Assembly (NCBI GenBank): GCA_007844125.1
Contig: CM017567.1
Span: 13,607,242-13,671,241, forward strand
Origin: Sinonovacula constricta
Lineage: Eukaryota; Mollusca; Bivalvia; Cardiida; Solecurtidae
Length of the DNA: 64,000 nt
Reading direction: 5' to 3'
Both the position numbers and the translations under genes were made by a program. Every line of letters starts with the position of its first letter. Position 1 is the stretch's first letter. Positions 9,901 through 22,975 of the stretch are shown piece by piece. The notes under the pieces are model-generated. The model was not told the DNA's origin, made no database searches, and worked only from the letters and a program-made list of their open reading frames with translations.

Positions 9901-12900
9901 CTGCCCTCTATAAAATGTTGCTCCCATTAATCTTCTTTCCCATCTCTCCTTCATCTCCCAAGTCAGTTGACACACCTTTGATATTTTAAATATCAGAGAA
10001 TGAAAACTTATTTTTTGTCTGTCTCTAAGAGTGCATTAACCTTGTTTAAATCTTGTTTTTAGGGCAGTTTTTTCCACAGATGCCAAAGAATAGACATATA
10101 AAAATGTTCCTTGTAGATACATTGTAGATTTTCTAAAGGAGAGAACTTGTAAAAATTGTATGATGTAGTGTAACTGCTTTAGTACCACCTTCTTTTAAAC
10201 ACAGATTTTATTTGATTTAAAACTTTTTAAAACTCAAAATTACAATACTTTTTAGAATTACCTTTCTGTGTAAGTCATTTGACCAACATAAGTTACACTC
10301 TTGACGTTTAACCTGTTTTTGGTCATGTTTATTTAAAAATGTTGTGAAGACACACGCTTTCTGTTGAGTTATCCCAATGCTGTGCTATGCTGATGTTTCT
10401 GTTGACAATGTTGTGCACCTTGTGTTTGTAGTCTGCATCCCGTCAGTTGTCTGCTGCTCCTCCTGCCAAGTCCCCACACCAGGTCTGTATACATCAGGGA
10501 ACTAGGGGTATTATTCTTACTTAGTTTTAAACTCAGCTTAAGTTCCATCACTGGTAGGACTGGGGTCAGTAAAATGTAAGTCCCATGGTTAATTTCGGTT
10601 CAATTATACAGGAAGTTTAAGAACTGGTCCCGAGTATAACTTTTATGCTGTCACAGTTACAACAGCATCATATCTACTTTAGGTAAATGTATAGAGATAA
10701 GTAAAAAATTGTTGGGATAATCATACACACTACACATAAGATTCATCATTTTGTTACTGTCCTAATAGGTTTTCACAATATAAGGCTGGGCTAGATATAA
10801 GTTAAACTCCCATTATCTGTGAGTTAGTATACTGGACCTTCATTCATTTGATTTTGTTTTGTTGCCTAGTGGTAATGTATTTCATTTATATTGCATTTTT
10901 TCACAATTAGTTTTGTATTTGGTATGACTCTTTGCACAGCTGTCAAATACGTCATTTGCTTTTTGGTTATTTTTGAGAACTACAAACCATCATGCCAAGG
11001 TGCCCTTTTAGCTACCAGATTTAATTACCCCGATTTTTTAAATTTTAAACTGAGATGTTAACACTTTATTAATAAAAATTGTTGAAGAAAGATGAACAAG
11101 TCACCTATGCTTGAAGACATACCCACATGGAAATACTTACCCCAACAGGAAATCAACCCATTAGTTGATACATCGAATGTCAGTGACTGTATTCACTCAT
11201 GCAAGGGCACGACCACCTTGGAGTTATAAATGTCAGATGATACTGTTACAGTTACTTGCACTTATGCCTGTTACATGATGCCCCAACAAGAGTTGTTGCA
11301 CCACAACCAGATGACAATGGAGGCGGTGCAGTCAGGTCTAGGATCAGGTGACATGGGCCACCAGGTGATCGCTCTCACAAGACAGATAGAGGCCCTCAAG
11401 GAACAGCACAGGTAACATTCCTTTGTTGTGGTTTAGGTTGAGAAAACTTCCTTTAGTTAGTCATTTTGGTGTTAAAATTTTGTAGAATGCTGTATAGCTC
11501 CAATTGGGTGATGTAATATTGCTCTGGGCACTGTAAATAGTATGCAAGACCCATGTATAGTCTATAAGCAATGCCTTTACAAAATCTCAGAAATGTACTA
11601 AAATATTTTTTGATAATTAACATAAAATATAAGTGATCTTTGGGTTTTTTTCTCTGTGAAATATGTTGTATTCAGCAGCACAAATAAAAAAACAAGCATT
11701 GTAAATATTGGTCTTTATCTTCATTTGTAACAAGCAATGGTACCCATGTCAATTGTGTAAATGTTTTCTTTCTTAACACTTGCCACATAAAACAAAGCTA
11801 TCAGTCTTGTCACTTTAATTTCTAAACTTCAGAAAATATACAATATTTGAAATATCAGCCTTATGTTTACTTTAGATTGGAGATTGCGGAGCTACGTAAC
11901 CAGGAGGAGATGGCTAAATCCTATCTGCCCCAGCCGCTTCTAGCTCCCCCTGCCAAGGCCAGTGTATTTGATGATGTCGAGACAAACCCAGAGTTACAGA
12001 TCATCAACCTGCAGGTGCAGGTACTGGACGCATCAGTTATAGGAACCTTATATTCAAGTGATAAGATTTGTTTTCAGATAAGATGCTTTGATCATCTATA
12101 GGTCTTTACGCTTTGATGCAATTTTGCAAACTGGTTGTTGACCTTGATAAATAATTTATTTTAGTTGCACCTTAAGCCAGAATGTCAATATAACCCATTA
12201 GTCTCTCACAGTAAAACCTGGTTATCATAAAAACTTTATTGTAAGGAGAGTTTCTAGGTGACCTGTACTACTGGAGGATTCAGTCACAGATTATGCTTGG
12301 ACATTGGTATAATGACCGTAACTGTGTTGCTGCAATGTATTGTTTTTGTTGTTGTTTTTCAGGCGGAGGTATCCAAGTTACAAGGACAACTTGCCAAATC
12401 CAAACTGAAGGAGAAGGAGTTACAATATAAGGTAAGACACTTATTTTCTATAAACTTAACAAATATTATTATGTTGCTTGAAAATTACTTTTCCTGCAAA
12501 TTAAAAACTATATTTTATTGCACTGTCTGAAAACAAGTTTAATTTGAAAAGAAAACAGTGTAGTAAGACTGGAGTCTCCACTTTGTTTTTGTGTTATGTT
12601 TGACATATAATAGTTATTCTAGTGAATATGTTGTTGGGTTAAACATGCTACCAGTAGAATTTAAGTTATGTGATGATGTTTATGTTTCAGATTGAGGAGA
12701 GGCTGGCATCTAGTCACATGACCACTCCCCCTAGCCCCGGATATTTCACTGACGGTACCCCGGCTGGCCCACTGTTGTCTGAACGTACACAGCTTGAGGT
12801 AGGAGCATGACTCTATATAAAACTGGTGTTTATGTGTAGTAATGTTAGATAATTCAAATCTTCTCAAAATGTCATGATTGTTCAAGTTTAAAGGAAAAAA

Positions 12901-15900
12901 AAACATTAAAAAAATAATACAAATTCTAAACAATTAACTTAAATATTTGTCACAAAGCCAGTGTGTAACCATTATGATGGTCATAATTATATACATTGTA
13001 ATACAATACAATGAACCATCTCCAGATATCTGAAATACTGTTGGTGGGACGATAAACCCAATAAACAAAAATAAACAATACAATGAAAATTTCACAATTT
13101 CTAGATAATTGTGTGCATGTAATGTAACAAAAAAGCAAAAACAAAACAAATCAGAATTTCTGGATCATTCATGTAAAAAACCTTGGTAATGCTTTTAATA
13201 CTATAAAAATACAACTTAACTTAGTATTTTATACACATATAGTATATCATATATTTAATGGTATGACAGTATATGAGCATTCTAAAGACTTTGAACAAAT
13301 GTTAATATGTAACTTCATACTGAACATTTTGTTTATTTTCAGTACCTGAGGAACATCTTGTATAATTATATGATGGGAAAACAAACAAAGGTAAATTGAC
13401 AGTTTTTAATTCTTATAATTACATGTATACATGTACCTTAGATGACTCGGGTTAAGCAGTAAGTTTGATTTCTATTTAGCTGGTGATCAAAATGGCCAAG
13501 GAATTCCTAATGAGACCAAGGAGCTCAACCAAGGTGGCAATGGCTTGGCACATAAATTACACATGCAAATACATATTCTGTCAATGGTTAACTTACTTCT
13601 GATATTAGGTTGCTGAAGGGCAAACCTTCACCATTTGAGGTAAAAGACCTGTCAAAAGTTTTAAAAGTTTTACATACATTTTTGCTTCATGTGTATTGTA
13701 TACTCCATTTGAAATTATTGTTGACCTAGTGTCCAGGTAATGTGACTGGACATGGTTTTGAAACTACCTAATGACACATATGTTGTGTTTTTGCACCAGC
13801 ACTTCCTAAAACTGATTTCGTTTCTAGAATAAGTTGTATACATTAACCAATTGAAAATGTTCTTGCAATGTATTTCAAAATTTTTATCCTCTTCATGCAT
13901 CGAATTCTTTAGTATTTTCACTAAGTAGTGTGTTCTCTATTTAACAGACCCTGTCACGTGTTATAGCCACAGTGGTACAATTTAGTGAAGATCAAATGAA
14001 ACAAATCATAGCCAGGGAAGAAAAGGCCTCGGTAAGTGTGGTGTTTCACTTTTTTAACCCATTATTGCTCATTAACCTCTCACTATATTATGGTACCCAC
14101 AGTCTGTAAAATTGTCACTTTGTTTTATTAAAAAAGTAAGGTGAATATATGTTTTGGTGAAAAAACATGCATGAGAATTACATGTGCTCTTTGTTATCTG
14201 ACTTAAGTGCGAGGTTGGAGCGCTCCACAAACCAGGTTTAAGCACCCCAGTTGGCCATTTTGCCGACTGACCGTTCCAAGGTGGTAACTGATGGTTTTTC
14301 TTTTTGTGTGTTATGTCTCGTCTCTGTGTTTTTTGTCTCATTTACATTTACCTTGTCTGCCTTGGTCTGCAGGTAGATAAAATTTAAATATCTGTGAAAA
14401 TTTTGATAGGACCTTTTCTTATTTACCTATTGATTATCTGGAGAATTACTGGAAAAATGCTAAATGGAATTTAATCAAACTTGAAATAAATACTTGTGAA
14501 GATTAGAAGTGAAATGACCAAGAACCACTGCTCATCTTATGTTATTGTGGAGATACCACCCAAAGACATTGTAAAGTGACTATGTGACATGATGAAGATT
14601 TATGCAAACTCAACCAGTTCATCCTAAGATTTTGGTGTTCCGTTTGGGACTTACAATATTTAGCAAGTTGTTTTATTTTGAGGTCGCTTTCAGCAAAAAT
14701 GACTGTCATTTAGTGAGTATGCAAGCTTGTATTCGAGCCCTGAAACTGCATTCATTTAATATGTATAACAGGAGAATAACTTGCTTTGTGAATTGCACAA
14801 GAACCACAACACAACCTGCGTTCACTTAGTTTTTATATCCATTAGTTTAATAACTTTCAAGATCCAGTTTCACTTTTTTTCTCTTTTGCCATTCTCCATT
14901 GTAACTGATATAAAATATTTTTCTCCATTTTTATTTCTCCATATCTCCACATCTTTAAGTGTAGATGTGATGTTACAGTATTGATTACTAGTACCCCACC
15001 TTAATGCCATATTACAATGTTCTTTTTTCCGTTTCTATAGCAACAAGTCTGAAACACTCCAAATTTAAAGGTTTGACTTTCATTGTTTCCTATGGGAATG
15101 GCTCTGATGTATAGAGATTGTTGTGCCATTTTTTTCTCAGAAAGGTATTGTAACAATTATAACGGTTATCTCATGGTTTATATCAATGGCATTATTTTGG
15201 GTTAATTTTTTACTGTTTTATTTTATTTGCATTTGGAATTAAATGATTCAGTTAATACTTTGAATAAGAAAAAATGCATGAAAAATAAATTATTCTCCTT
15301 TCTTTTGGCTGTGATTTTGCTCATTTTTTAATTTTAATTTTTTAACCTGAAAAATAATAATTTGCACAGATATATAAAATAATATACATATATATATCCC
15401 TCTTTCCTACAAAATGTTTCCTTCCCAATGTGCAGGGTTTTAAAAGATTAAATTTGATTGTAGTTTAAAATCCCTTCCAGACAATATCAATTCCAGACAA
15501 AATCCCTTCAGACAAAATTTCTTTCATTCATATTAGCATAGCTGGACAAAATCTCTTCCTGTAAAACTTCCAAGGTGGACGAAATACATTCTGTAAATTA
15601 TTATTAATAAAAAATCTCTCTATATTTGATTTTCAAAAAAAAAAATCTGTATAATTATGACTTTATTTTTGAGACTTATTTGTGCAACCAAATAAAAATG
15701 TTGCAAAATGTGGATATTTGCAGGAGGGATTTGATCCACCTGTGCTAAAATGAATAGAAGGTATTTTGTGTGATAGGTATTTTGTCTGTCCTCCATACCT
15801 GTTTGGTCAGTTGTGATTATTTACATAAAACTGAAAATTCAGATGAACTTTAGCCTGAACTGATTTTGTTTAGCTGACTTTTAAATGATGAAATGGGTCA

Positions 15901-18900
15901 TGTTGGTCCCTTGTATTTGCTATTTGTTGCCCACTTAGGAGAAACAGAACTTTATCAGTGGTATGTTTGAAGAACAAATCCCAGCCATTCCCTTGTTAAT
16001 TGTAGTGTTGGCATGTCTCCCTTAGTTACCCCTTGGCTTTTACAAGGTGGATAGATATATGGATTTATTTTCGCAATAAGTAAAAACCCATACTGGTTTA
16101 CATCAATCATTGTACACAATATGATAAAAAGACCTAATGTATATTTTTTAAATAGTTATAAAAACCAAGGCGTGATTGATTATGACCTAGAATAATGCAT
16201 AAATAGGCAAGCTTTTGTTGTCAATTGTATTAAGAATCTGCCTGTGTGTGGTTTTGAGTCCTATGTTGACCAAATAGGAAATCTATGTCGAGACCATTTC
16301 CAGCTGACATACAGAGCTTGGATTCAAGCTTGACATTTATCTGGGGTCCTCTTCCAAGTATAGCTACATGTTGCCAACATGACCATAATTGTGTTATTGG
16401 TGTGATTTACCTATAGCCAGCATAGTGTTACAATGAAGGCAGCTTTGTATTTGTCTCATTTAGACATAGGTTTAACATAAATGACTAAAAATGCCAATAA
16501 GGATGTGTACTAACAGTGTTAAAAATCCAAAAAAATAAGCTTTTTAAGAAAACTCCATTGAGAGTTTTTCATCCAACACCTCAAAAAAAAAATAGGTATG
16601 TTAAAGCCTTATTAAAATGCTTTTATGTCTCTAATTAATCATTTAGTCTTTATCCCTTGTTAATCAAAGATCTTTCAGTGAAAACAACAAGGCTATTTCA
16701 TACATCCTCTGTTATACTTTTTATTTCCTTCAAAGCATTTAGTTTCTTATCTTTCGAAAGATTATACCAGATTGAATTCTAACTGCATGATTTGTTGCTT
16801 CTTTCAGCAAGGTTTAAAGTTTCGATTTTCATAATACATAACAGTTTAATTTAACCATACAGCTATGTGAATGAATCCAAAGACAAAATGTATGTCCTAT
16901 ATTATTAACTGCTGGATCAACCAATGACTCCAGATGAGTCAACAAGTCCAACTGCAGAAAAAGAGTGCCAGTGGCCGAGGAGGAAACTTCTGCCTCTCAA
17001 GTTGGTTCAAGTTCTATTTGGGGTATTAACTATCATGTAGAGAGGTCTTCCAACTTTTGTGTCTTCCAACTTTCATGTCTTCCAACTTTCATGTGGAGAG
17101 GTCTTCCCTCTTTCATATCTTTCAACTTTCATGTGGAGAGGTCTTCCAGCTTTAACATCTTTTAACTTTCATGTGGAGGGGTCTTCCAATTTTCATGTCT
17201 TCCAGCTTTCATGTGGGGGGTCTTCCAACTTTCCTGTGCTCCAACTTTTATATGGAGAGGTCTTCCAACTTTCATGTGAAGAGGTCTTCCAACTTACATG
17301 CAGATTGCCCTTTGGTTCTATTGAGACATTAATTTGGGTACTTCTGCTAGCGATAATACCTGAGCATCAGCAGTATGTCCTTTATCTTGACAATACATTG
17401 AACATGTAACAAACAAAACCAACTTAAAATCAACTGCAGGTCAAAATCTACCTTTTTAGTGGTTTTAACACCACACATATGCTCAGTTTATATAAGAAGA
17501 CTTTCAACTGTTGACCTGATTTAAGAGTAATTTGATAGTATCATGTCAGGTGTCTACAACATGGCATCACAGTGAAGGCAGCACTGTATCTGCTTAGAGT
17601 GGAATCCCTTCTCCAGGTTACTGAAAGATCACTGGACAAAACTAGTGTAGCATCCTTTAAAGCCTAAGTATGGCATACAATGTCAAATATCTTGAAATTG
17701 GATATAGAGAATACATGGTTGGTGCCGAGAATGAGAAAGTTTATCTGGTGAGCGAGAAGCGAATATCTTGGCGAGCTTTAGCAAGCCAAGATTCGCTTCG
17801 AAGCGAACCAGATAAACTTTCTTATTCTCGGCACCAACCATGTATTCGATTTATCCTGCTTTTAATCTTTTATATGAAATAAATAAATAAAAATAGGAAA
17901 TCTGTAAACAAACGAGGAAGATTAAAGAAAATATAACGGAAAAACAATAGCCGCTTTAGTCCTTATTTATTCAGACATTAACCTCCCTTCAATTTTTTTA
18001 TATATATTTAATCTCCATGACAACATATATAAATGTTAAAAAATTCCAAGAATGATTACATAAATCGGCGAAAAGCATTAATTACACGTTTCATTAAGAG
18101 CGTGTGAACATAACTGATGTAAACAGTGTATTCATACGCGTGGTTTGGTCACGTGACCTATTGACTGGATATCACTAAGTTTATCCGGCAAGGCTTTATC
18201 CTGCACATTTACGCTTGAAAGCAGGATAAATATAAATATCATACCACAAGAAACTTAGCATTTGGAAAAGTATTGAAGAGAACATGTAATTAGTCTTTGA
18301 CTTAGACTTTTGCATTGAAAGTCTATTTAGATAATTACACATTGTGTATATGTGAAGTTAAACAATAAATCTGTTTTAAAAATTTCGCTATCCAACCTTA
18401 ATATGTATAGCATGTAAATATTCTTGCCAGTAAAACTAAAAAAAAAGATTGTTCCTGTAACACAACCACATAGTTTTGTGAAGTCTTAGCCTGGGAGCTT
18501 CCTGATTAGGATATGCACCTTTTGATACTTTGTCGTTAGGTGTCTAAATTAAAATATCATTGCCAGTAGATGTAAGAAGATGATTAAGAATAAGTATGAG
18601 ATATTATTAGAAAGTATCACCAGAAGGATTAACTTTGCTATAAAAATCAAGAAAACTAGAGCTCTGATCTTGTGGAGAAATCGTTAAAGATGCCAGTACA
18701 ACTCTTCAGTCACCTTGTTGAAATCATAATTAAGGTTTGGCTTGAAATCATAATTAAGGTTTGGCTGGTAATTCCCTGTCAACTCTGTGTGACCATTACC
18801 ACCATTATACCGTCAGCGAGGTTCATCACATGACAGAGCTTAATTAGCTGTTGAAATTACATTCTCCATGGCTGATCACCACTATCCATCAGAGAGAGGA

Positions 18901-19664
18901 TGTTTTTCTGCAAAGATCTGGTTTGGTTTGTGTCATTATGTGAGACATGTTTCTGCCTTCATTAGGACATTAGTTTTTTTATCCTGCTGAAGTTAATTGT
19001 TCAAGTAGAAGATCTTTCATGCAACATACATAATCCTGCAAACTGTCAAAGGAAATCAATTTTCACATGATTTAATCAATTATAATAATGGCTAAGTCTT
19101 GTCACCAACATTATTTATTCCCTTTATCATCTTCTTAAAGAAGAAAAGAAAAGTTTAAAAGCCTCAAGTGTAGATGTTTAAGTATGGGCAGTAGTATAAT
19201 AACATTTGATGGAAACAATCTAAATAATGTTTAACTACGGTCCAGCAAAAACTTTTAACAAAATTTTAATATTAACTAATGCAAATCAGTATCAATATTA
19301 TACTTTCTATATCATTATTCGCATAACAATGGGGTTATGAATTGGGGGTTTGTCATCTTATCCTACACTTGACCTACGTCCTATTATCATGCTTGCATAA
19401 TACATGTATACACTTAAAATTATGTTGTTGTTTTTTTTTAAAAGAATCTTGTCCATTTTGAAAAATATATTGTATTCTGAAATATGTTAAATGATTGCTG
19501 CTTTATTAGTAAGTACACACTACTTTATATATTTTCTGTAATATATTAACCCTATCTAGAAAAATAACTCATGTTAAGTCATATTGCTTTGTACATAAGA
19601 TTTTTTTACATAGACAGTTTTTTCATTTTTTCTTTTGTTTCAGGTTTTGCTTTCCAATAGCTGA
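6917..19664 (+). CDS. GOLGA4: Golgin subfamily A member 4-like (golgin-245/p230), 3' half with GRIP domain
   Basis: GRIP golgins are coiled-coil tethers held on the trans-Golgi by Arl1-GTP binding to the GRIP domain. Exons inferred from AG/GT borders and phase: 6917-7033, 8765-8845, 10432-10482, 11293-11411, 11876-12020, 12363-12431, 12691-12798, 13343-13390 and 13948-14031, ending at 19644-19664 or 15041-15052. The first exons encode Glu/Lys/Gln-rich coiled coil (KKDEEMRQLVQEH; AQLLAEREQQHQQ). Exons 10432 and 12691 are Pro/Ser-rich linkers. The GRIP domain begins LE-YLRNILYNYMMGKQTK (Tyr codon 13343-13345 is the residue that contacts Arl1 in the family) and continues TLSRVIATVVQFSEDQ. YMMG.TKT matches golgin-245 better than golgin-97, GCC88 or GCC185 as I recall them. 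The 11293 acceptor was chosen to keep phase 0; its pyrimidine tract is weak. The 5' coding part lies outside the window. Confidence 0.88.
7120..7225 (+). mobile_element. SINE-like fragment, central and 3' part
   Basis: It contains gtcggtggttctaccca followed by ...accaatattagacattgcaagaatgaccataattgg. This is the same order as the body and tail of the better preserved copy at 45213-45450 (minus strand). It is old and diverged, with no head. Confidence 0.55.
7676..7800 (+). mobile_element. SINE-like fragment
   Basis: The segment cctctcaaattggctcaagttctaattgg...ttaatgtggaaaggtcttcc is closely similar to 16991-17060, where the same sequence leads into a minisatellite. Confidence 0.5.
14205..14431 (+). 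repeat. Dispersed 227-bp repeat, copy 1
   Basis: It starts aagtgcgaggttggagcgctcc and ends ccttttcttatttacctat. The reverse complement of 41025-41250 matches it along its whole length with a modest number of substitutions. A diverged third copy lies around 30000-30200 (core accgccttggaacggtca). There is no coding sequence. It is probably a non-autonomous mobile element. Confidence 0.75.
15041..15052 (+). other. Alternative terminal coding exon of the golgin gene
   Basis: A strong pyrimidine tract and tag acceptor (ttttttccgtttctatag) is followed in phase 0 by CAA CAA GTC TGA, which would end the protein ...KAS-QQV. A competing acceptor with an even longer tract (19641-19643) gives ...KAS-VLLSNS. 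Either would close the frame after the GRIP domain. Confidence 0.45.
16310..16450 (+). mobile_element. SINE-like 3' fragment
   Basis: The segment ggggtcctcttccaagtatagctacatgttgccaacatgaccataattgtg follows the SINE tail seen at 45213-45450 (complement). It is diverged and lacks a head. Confidence 0.5.
16975..17340 (+). repeat. Minisatellite grown inside a SINE-like copy
   Basis: The unit is roughly catgtggagaggtcttccaactt (20-27 bp, variable), repeated about ten times between 17035 and 17290. The flanks (gcctctcaagttggttcaagttctatttgg) are SINE-like and match 7720-7770, where the same motif occurs only once. Short open frames over it are repeat products, not genes. Confidence 0.7.
17709..17847. 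repeat. Long near-perfect inverted repeat (hairpin)
   Basis: Arms 17709-17749 and 17807-17847 are 41 bp with a single mismatch (aatgag versus aataag). The interior is again self-complementary: gaagcgaatatcttggc near 17757 pairs with gccaagattcgcttc near 17785. The whole folds into one stem of about 55-60 bp with a small loop. A second nested pair (gatttatcctgctttt at 17847 with gaaagcaggataaata at 18216) lies outside it. It resembles a foldback/MITE element; a small-RNA hairpin precursor is an alternative. Confidence 0.8.
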
Positions 19665-20998
19665 AAGTTGGAGGAAATGCTAGAATTCAGTCACCAGATA
19701 GAAGAAAGAGTGCTCTTTTAATTGGTTGACAATGCCTTCTTTGATTGACTCTGTCATTTTAATGGATTGACATCACACTGCTAATTGGTAGACAATGTGA
19801 TAAAATAGGAAATGTGTTGTCACAGTAAGACAAATTGGTGCTACTTTTCGATTGGCTCTTTTCTGATCCTGATATGTTCAACACACAACATTGTAAGCTC
19901 TGTATTTTATTTTAATTTACACATATTCTGTTTGTAATCAACTGAAACATGAATATCAAGAAAAATTATAAGTGTTAAATATGAGCTAGAAGGTGGTCCT
20001 TATTAGAACACAAAGTCATATAATAATACTGTCAACTTTGATTTGTCCACAAAAATTATGTGTTAAACAAAAAAACTTAACCAAAATAGAATATCAAGAC
20101 ATTGATATTGGATAAGTTTCTGTGTATAAGTAAAATATATTTAACTTGTTGATTTCACTGTTACTTGTAACTTGGAATGATTAAAAACAATATTGATATC
20201 TTTACCAATTAATGCTAGCCCTAATTTTAATATTATATCTAAATAAGCTATACCAAATAATATATCTCCAATTTGAAGATGATATCTTTACTAATTAATG
20301 TATGCCCTAATTCTTAAATGTTGTAATAGAGAAAGCTGGTTTTATGCCCTTATTCCTAAATGTTGTTATAGAGATAGCTGATGTTTTCTGCTATTGGTGC
20401 ACAATAACTTTAACAGGCTATATTACTGTTACATGGTTCAGTTACATGTATATCAAACAGTGCCTTTTTATGAACAATCAAGTTGATTTAAATTCTGATT
20501 AAAGCAGATACTGTCTCAAAGCACATTTAGCTTTTTTTATATAATAATTATTTTTTAAAATCTTTGTCAACTCTGGTTTGTAATTTCATTCACCTTCTTC
20601 CCTTTGCTAATGTGAAAGATAATTATTTTTCATTAACAAAAAGCATTTCAGTAAACCAGTTAACAAAATCCTAATTTTAACAGTTAACATTTTTTCAAAG
20701 TTATGTCTTGCATGTCTTTTTACATTGGTGTAAATTTATCAATGCATTGGGTACATTTACCGCTAATTTTGTCATTTTATATGTTTGCCAGGATATGTTT
20801 TTCTTCCTTTCTTTGCTTCCATGTTTATCAATTGCATTATTATAATTTATATTCAAAAAACTTAATTGTGGGGGTAATGTATAATAATGTTGAATCTGAT
20901 TCCCTATGAGTATTTTTATCTTGAGATATGTATATGTCACAGTCTGTGTTTGTTAATGTAAAGTTCATGAAATTGTGAACGGTGGTCATTTCTTGAAG

Positions 20999-22813
20999 AT
21001 GAGCAACATACTGATGCATGTTATCTATTATATTGATGAGTAATATACTGATGACTGTTATATTGATGAGTAATATACTGATGACTATTATATTGATGAG
21101 TAATATACTGATGACTATTATATTGATGAGTAATATACTGATGACTATTATATTGATGAGTAATATACTGATGACTATTATATTGATGAGTAATATACTG
21201 ATGACTATTATATTGATGAGTAATATACTGATGACTATTATATTGATGAGTAATACACTGGTGACTATTATATTGATGAGTAATATACTGAAGACTATTA
21301 TATTGATGAGTAATACACTGGTGACTGTTAAATTGATGAGTAATATACTGATGACTATTATATTGATGAGTAATATACTGATGACTATTATATTGATGAG
21401 TAATATACTGATTACTAATATATTGATGAGTAATACACTGGTGACTGTTAAATTGATGAGTAATATACTGAAGACTATTATATTGATGAGTAATACACTG
21501 GTGACTGTTAAATTGATGAGTAATATACTGAAGACTATTATATTGATGAGTAATACACTGGTGACTGTTAAATTGATGAGTAATATACTGAAGACTATTA
21601 TATTGATGAGTAATACACTGGTGACTGTTAAATTGATGAGTAATATACTGAAGACTATTATATTGATGAGTAATACACTGGTGACTGTTAAATTGATGAG
21701 TAATATACTGATGACTATTATATTGATGAGTAATATACTGATTACTAATATATTGATGAGTAATATACTGATGACTATTATATTGATGAGTAATATACTG
21801 AAGACTATTATATTGATGAGTAATACACTGGTGACTGTTAAATTGATGAGTAATATACTGATGACTATTATATTGATGAGTAATATACTGATGACTATTA
21901 TATTGATGAGTAATATACTGATTACTAATATATTGATGAGTAATATACTGATGACTATTATATTGATGAGTAATATACTGAAGACTATTATATTGATGAG
22001 TAATACACTGGTGACTGTTAAATTGATGAGTAATATACTGATGACTATTATATTGATGAGTAATATACTGATGACTATTATATTGATGAGTAATATACTG
22101 ATGACTATTATATTGATGAGTAATATACTGATGACTATTATATTGATGAGTAATATACTGAAGACTATTATATTGTTGAGTAATATACTGATGACTATTA
22201 TATTGATGAGTAAGATACTGATGACTATTATATTGATGAGTAATATACTGATGACTATTATATTGATGAGTAATATACTGATGACTATTATATTGATGAG
22301 TAATATACTGATGACTATTATATTGATGAGTAAGATACTGATGACTATTATATTGATGAGTAATATACTGATGACTATTATATTGATGAGTAATATACTG
22401 AAGACTATTATATTGTTGAGTAATATACTGATGACTATTATATTGATGAGTAAGATACTGATGACTATTATATTGATGAGTAAGATACTGATGACTATTA
22501 TATTGATGAGTAATATACTGAAGACTATTATATTGTTGAGTAATATACTGATGACTATTATATTGATGAGTAATATACTGATGACTATTATATTGATGGG
22601 TAATATACTGATGACTTTTATATTGATGAGTAACATACTGATGACTATTATATTAATGAGTAATATACTGATATCTATTATATTGATGAATAATATACTG
22701 TTGACTATTATATTGAAGAGTAAGATACTAATAACTTATATTGATGAGTAATACACTAATGACTATTATATTGATGAGTAATATACTAATGACTATTATA
22801 TTGATGAGTAATA
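20999..22813. repeat. 30-bp satellite, about 60 copies
   Basis: The unit tattgatgagtaatatactg + atgactatta repeats with almost no indels. Variants (cactggtgactgttaa, gaagactatta, attactaata, ttgttgag, taagatactg) recur in a fixed order in blocks, giving higher-order periodicity: for example, the four-unit order at 21721-21840 recurs at 21901-22020. The unit is divisible by three and stop-free in several frames, so ORFs of about 580-600 codons open on both strands. They are artefacts. Confidence 0.95.
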
Positions 22814-22948
22814 CATTGGTTATTGATGAAGTGTAAAGTGGTTATTGTTGAAGTGTAAAGTGGTTATTGATGAAGTGTAAAGTGGTTATTGATGAAGTGT
22901 AAATTGGTTATTGATGAAGTGTAAAGTGGTTATTGATGAAGTGTAAAG
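22814..22948. repeat. 22-bp tandem array, six copies
   Basis: The unit ggttattgatgaagtgtaaagt begins immediately after the 30-bp satellite and shares tattgatga with it. It may have arisen from its edge. Confidence 0.9.
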
Positions 22949-22975
22949 CCTATAGTCATAAGTGTTGCCAAAATT

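Larger units (their letters stand above)
7034..10431 (+). other. Introns of the golgin gene, with repeat debris
   Basis: Apart from exon 8765-8845 this stretch is AT-rich and non-coding. It holds two SINE-like fragments (about 7120-7225 and 7676-7800), a repeat fragment at 8610-8660 (gatcagccagctcagcctgg) whose relatives recur at about 26357, 31783 and 38560, and a (tcc)n run near 9886-9902. Confidence 0.6.
14432..19643 (+). other. Long last intron or alternative 3' UTR of the golgin gene
   Basis: This 5.2-kb AT-rich stretch carries the alternative end at 15041, AATAAA-type motifs just after it (about 15284-15289), SINE-like fragments (16310-16450, 16975-17340), a long hairpin (17709-17847) and a 25-bp direct duplication at about 18723-18771. 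No further coding exon is evident. Confidence 0.6.

Noticed and set aside
11230..11292. ORF start at 11230 as the beginning of a gene
   Set aside because: The upstream part of this frame is intron. The coding part begins at the exon near 11293, in phase with the neighbouring golgin exons.
20840..22751. Two very long ORFs (about 577 and 598 codons) on opposite strands
   Set aside because: Both are read-through of a 30-bp satellite whose length is a multiple of three. The products are a repeated decapeptide with no family resemblance.
20999..22813. ctgatga in every satellite unit suggested a hammerhead ribozyme core
   Set aside because: The required GAAA box and flanking stems are absent from the unit.
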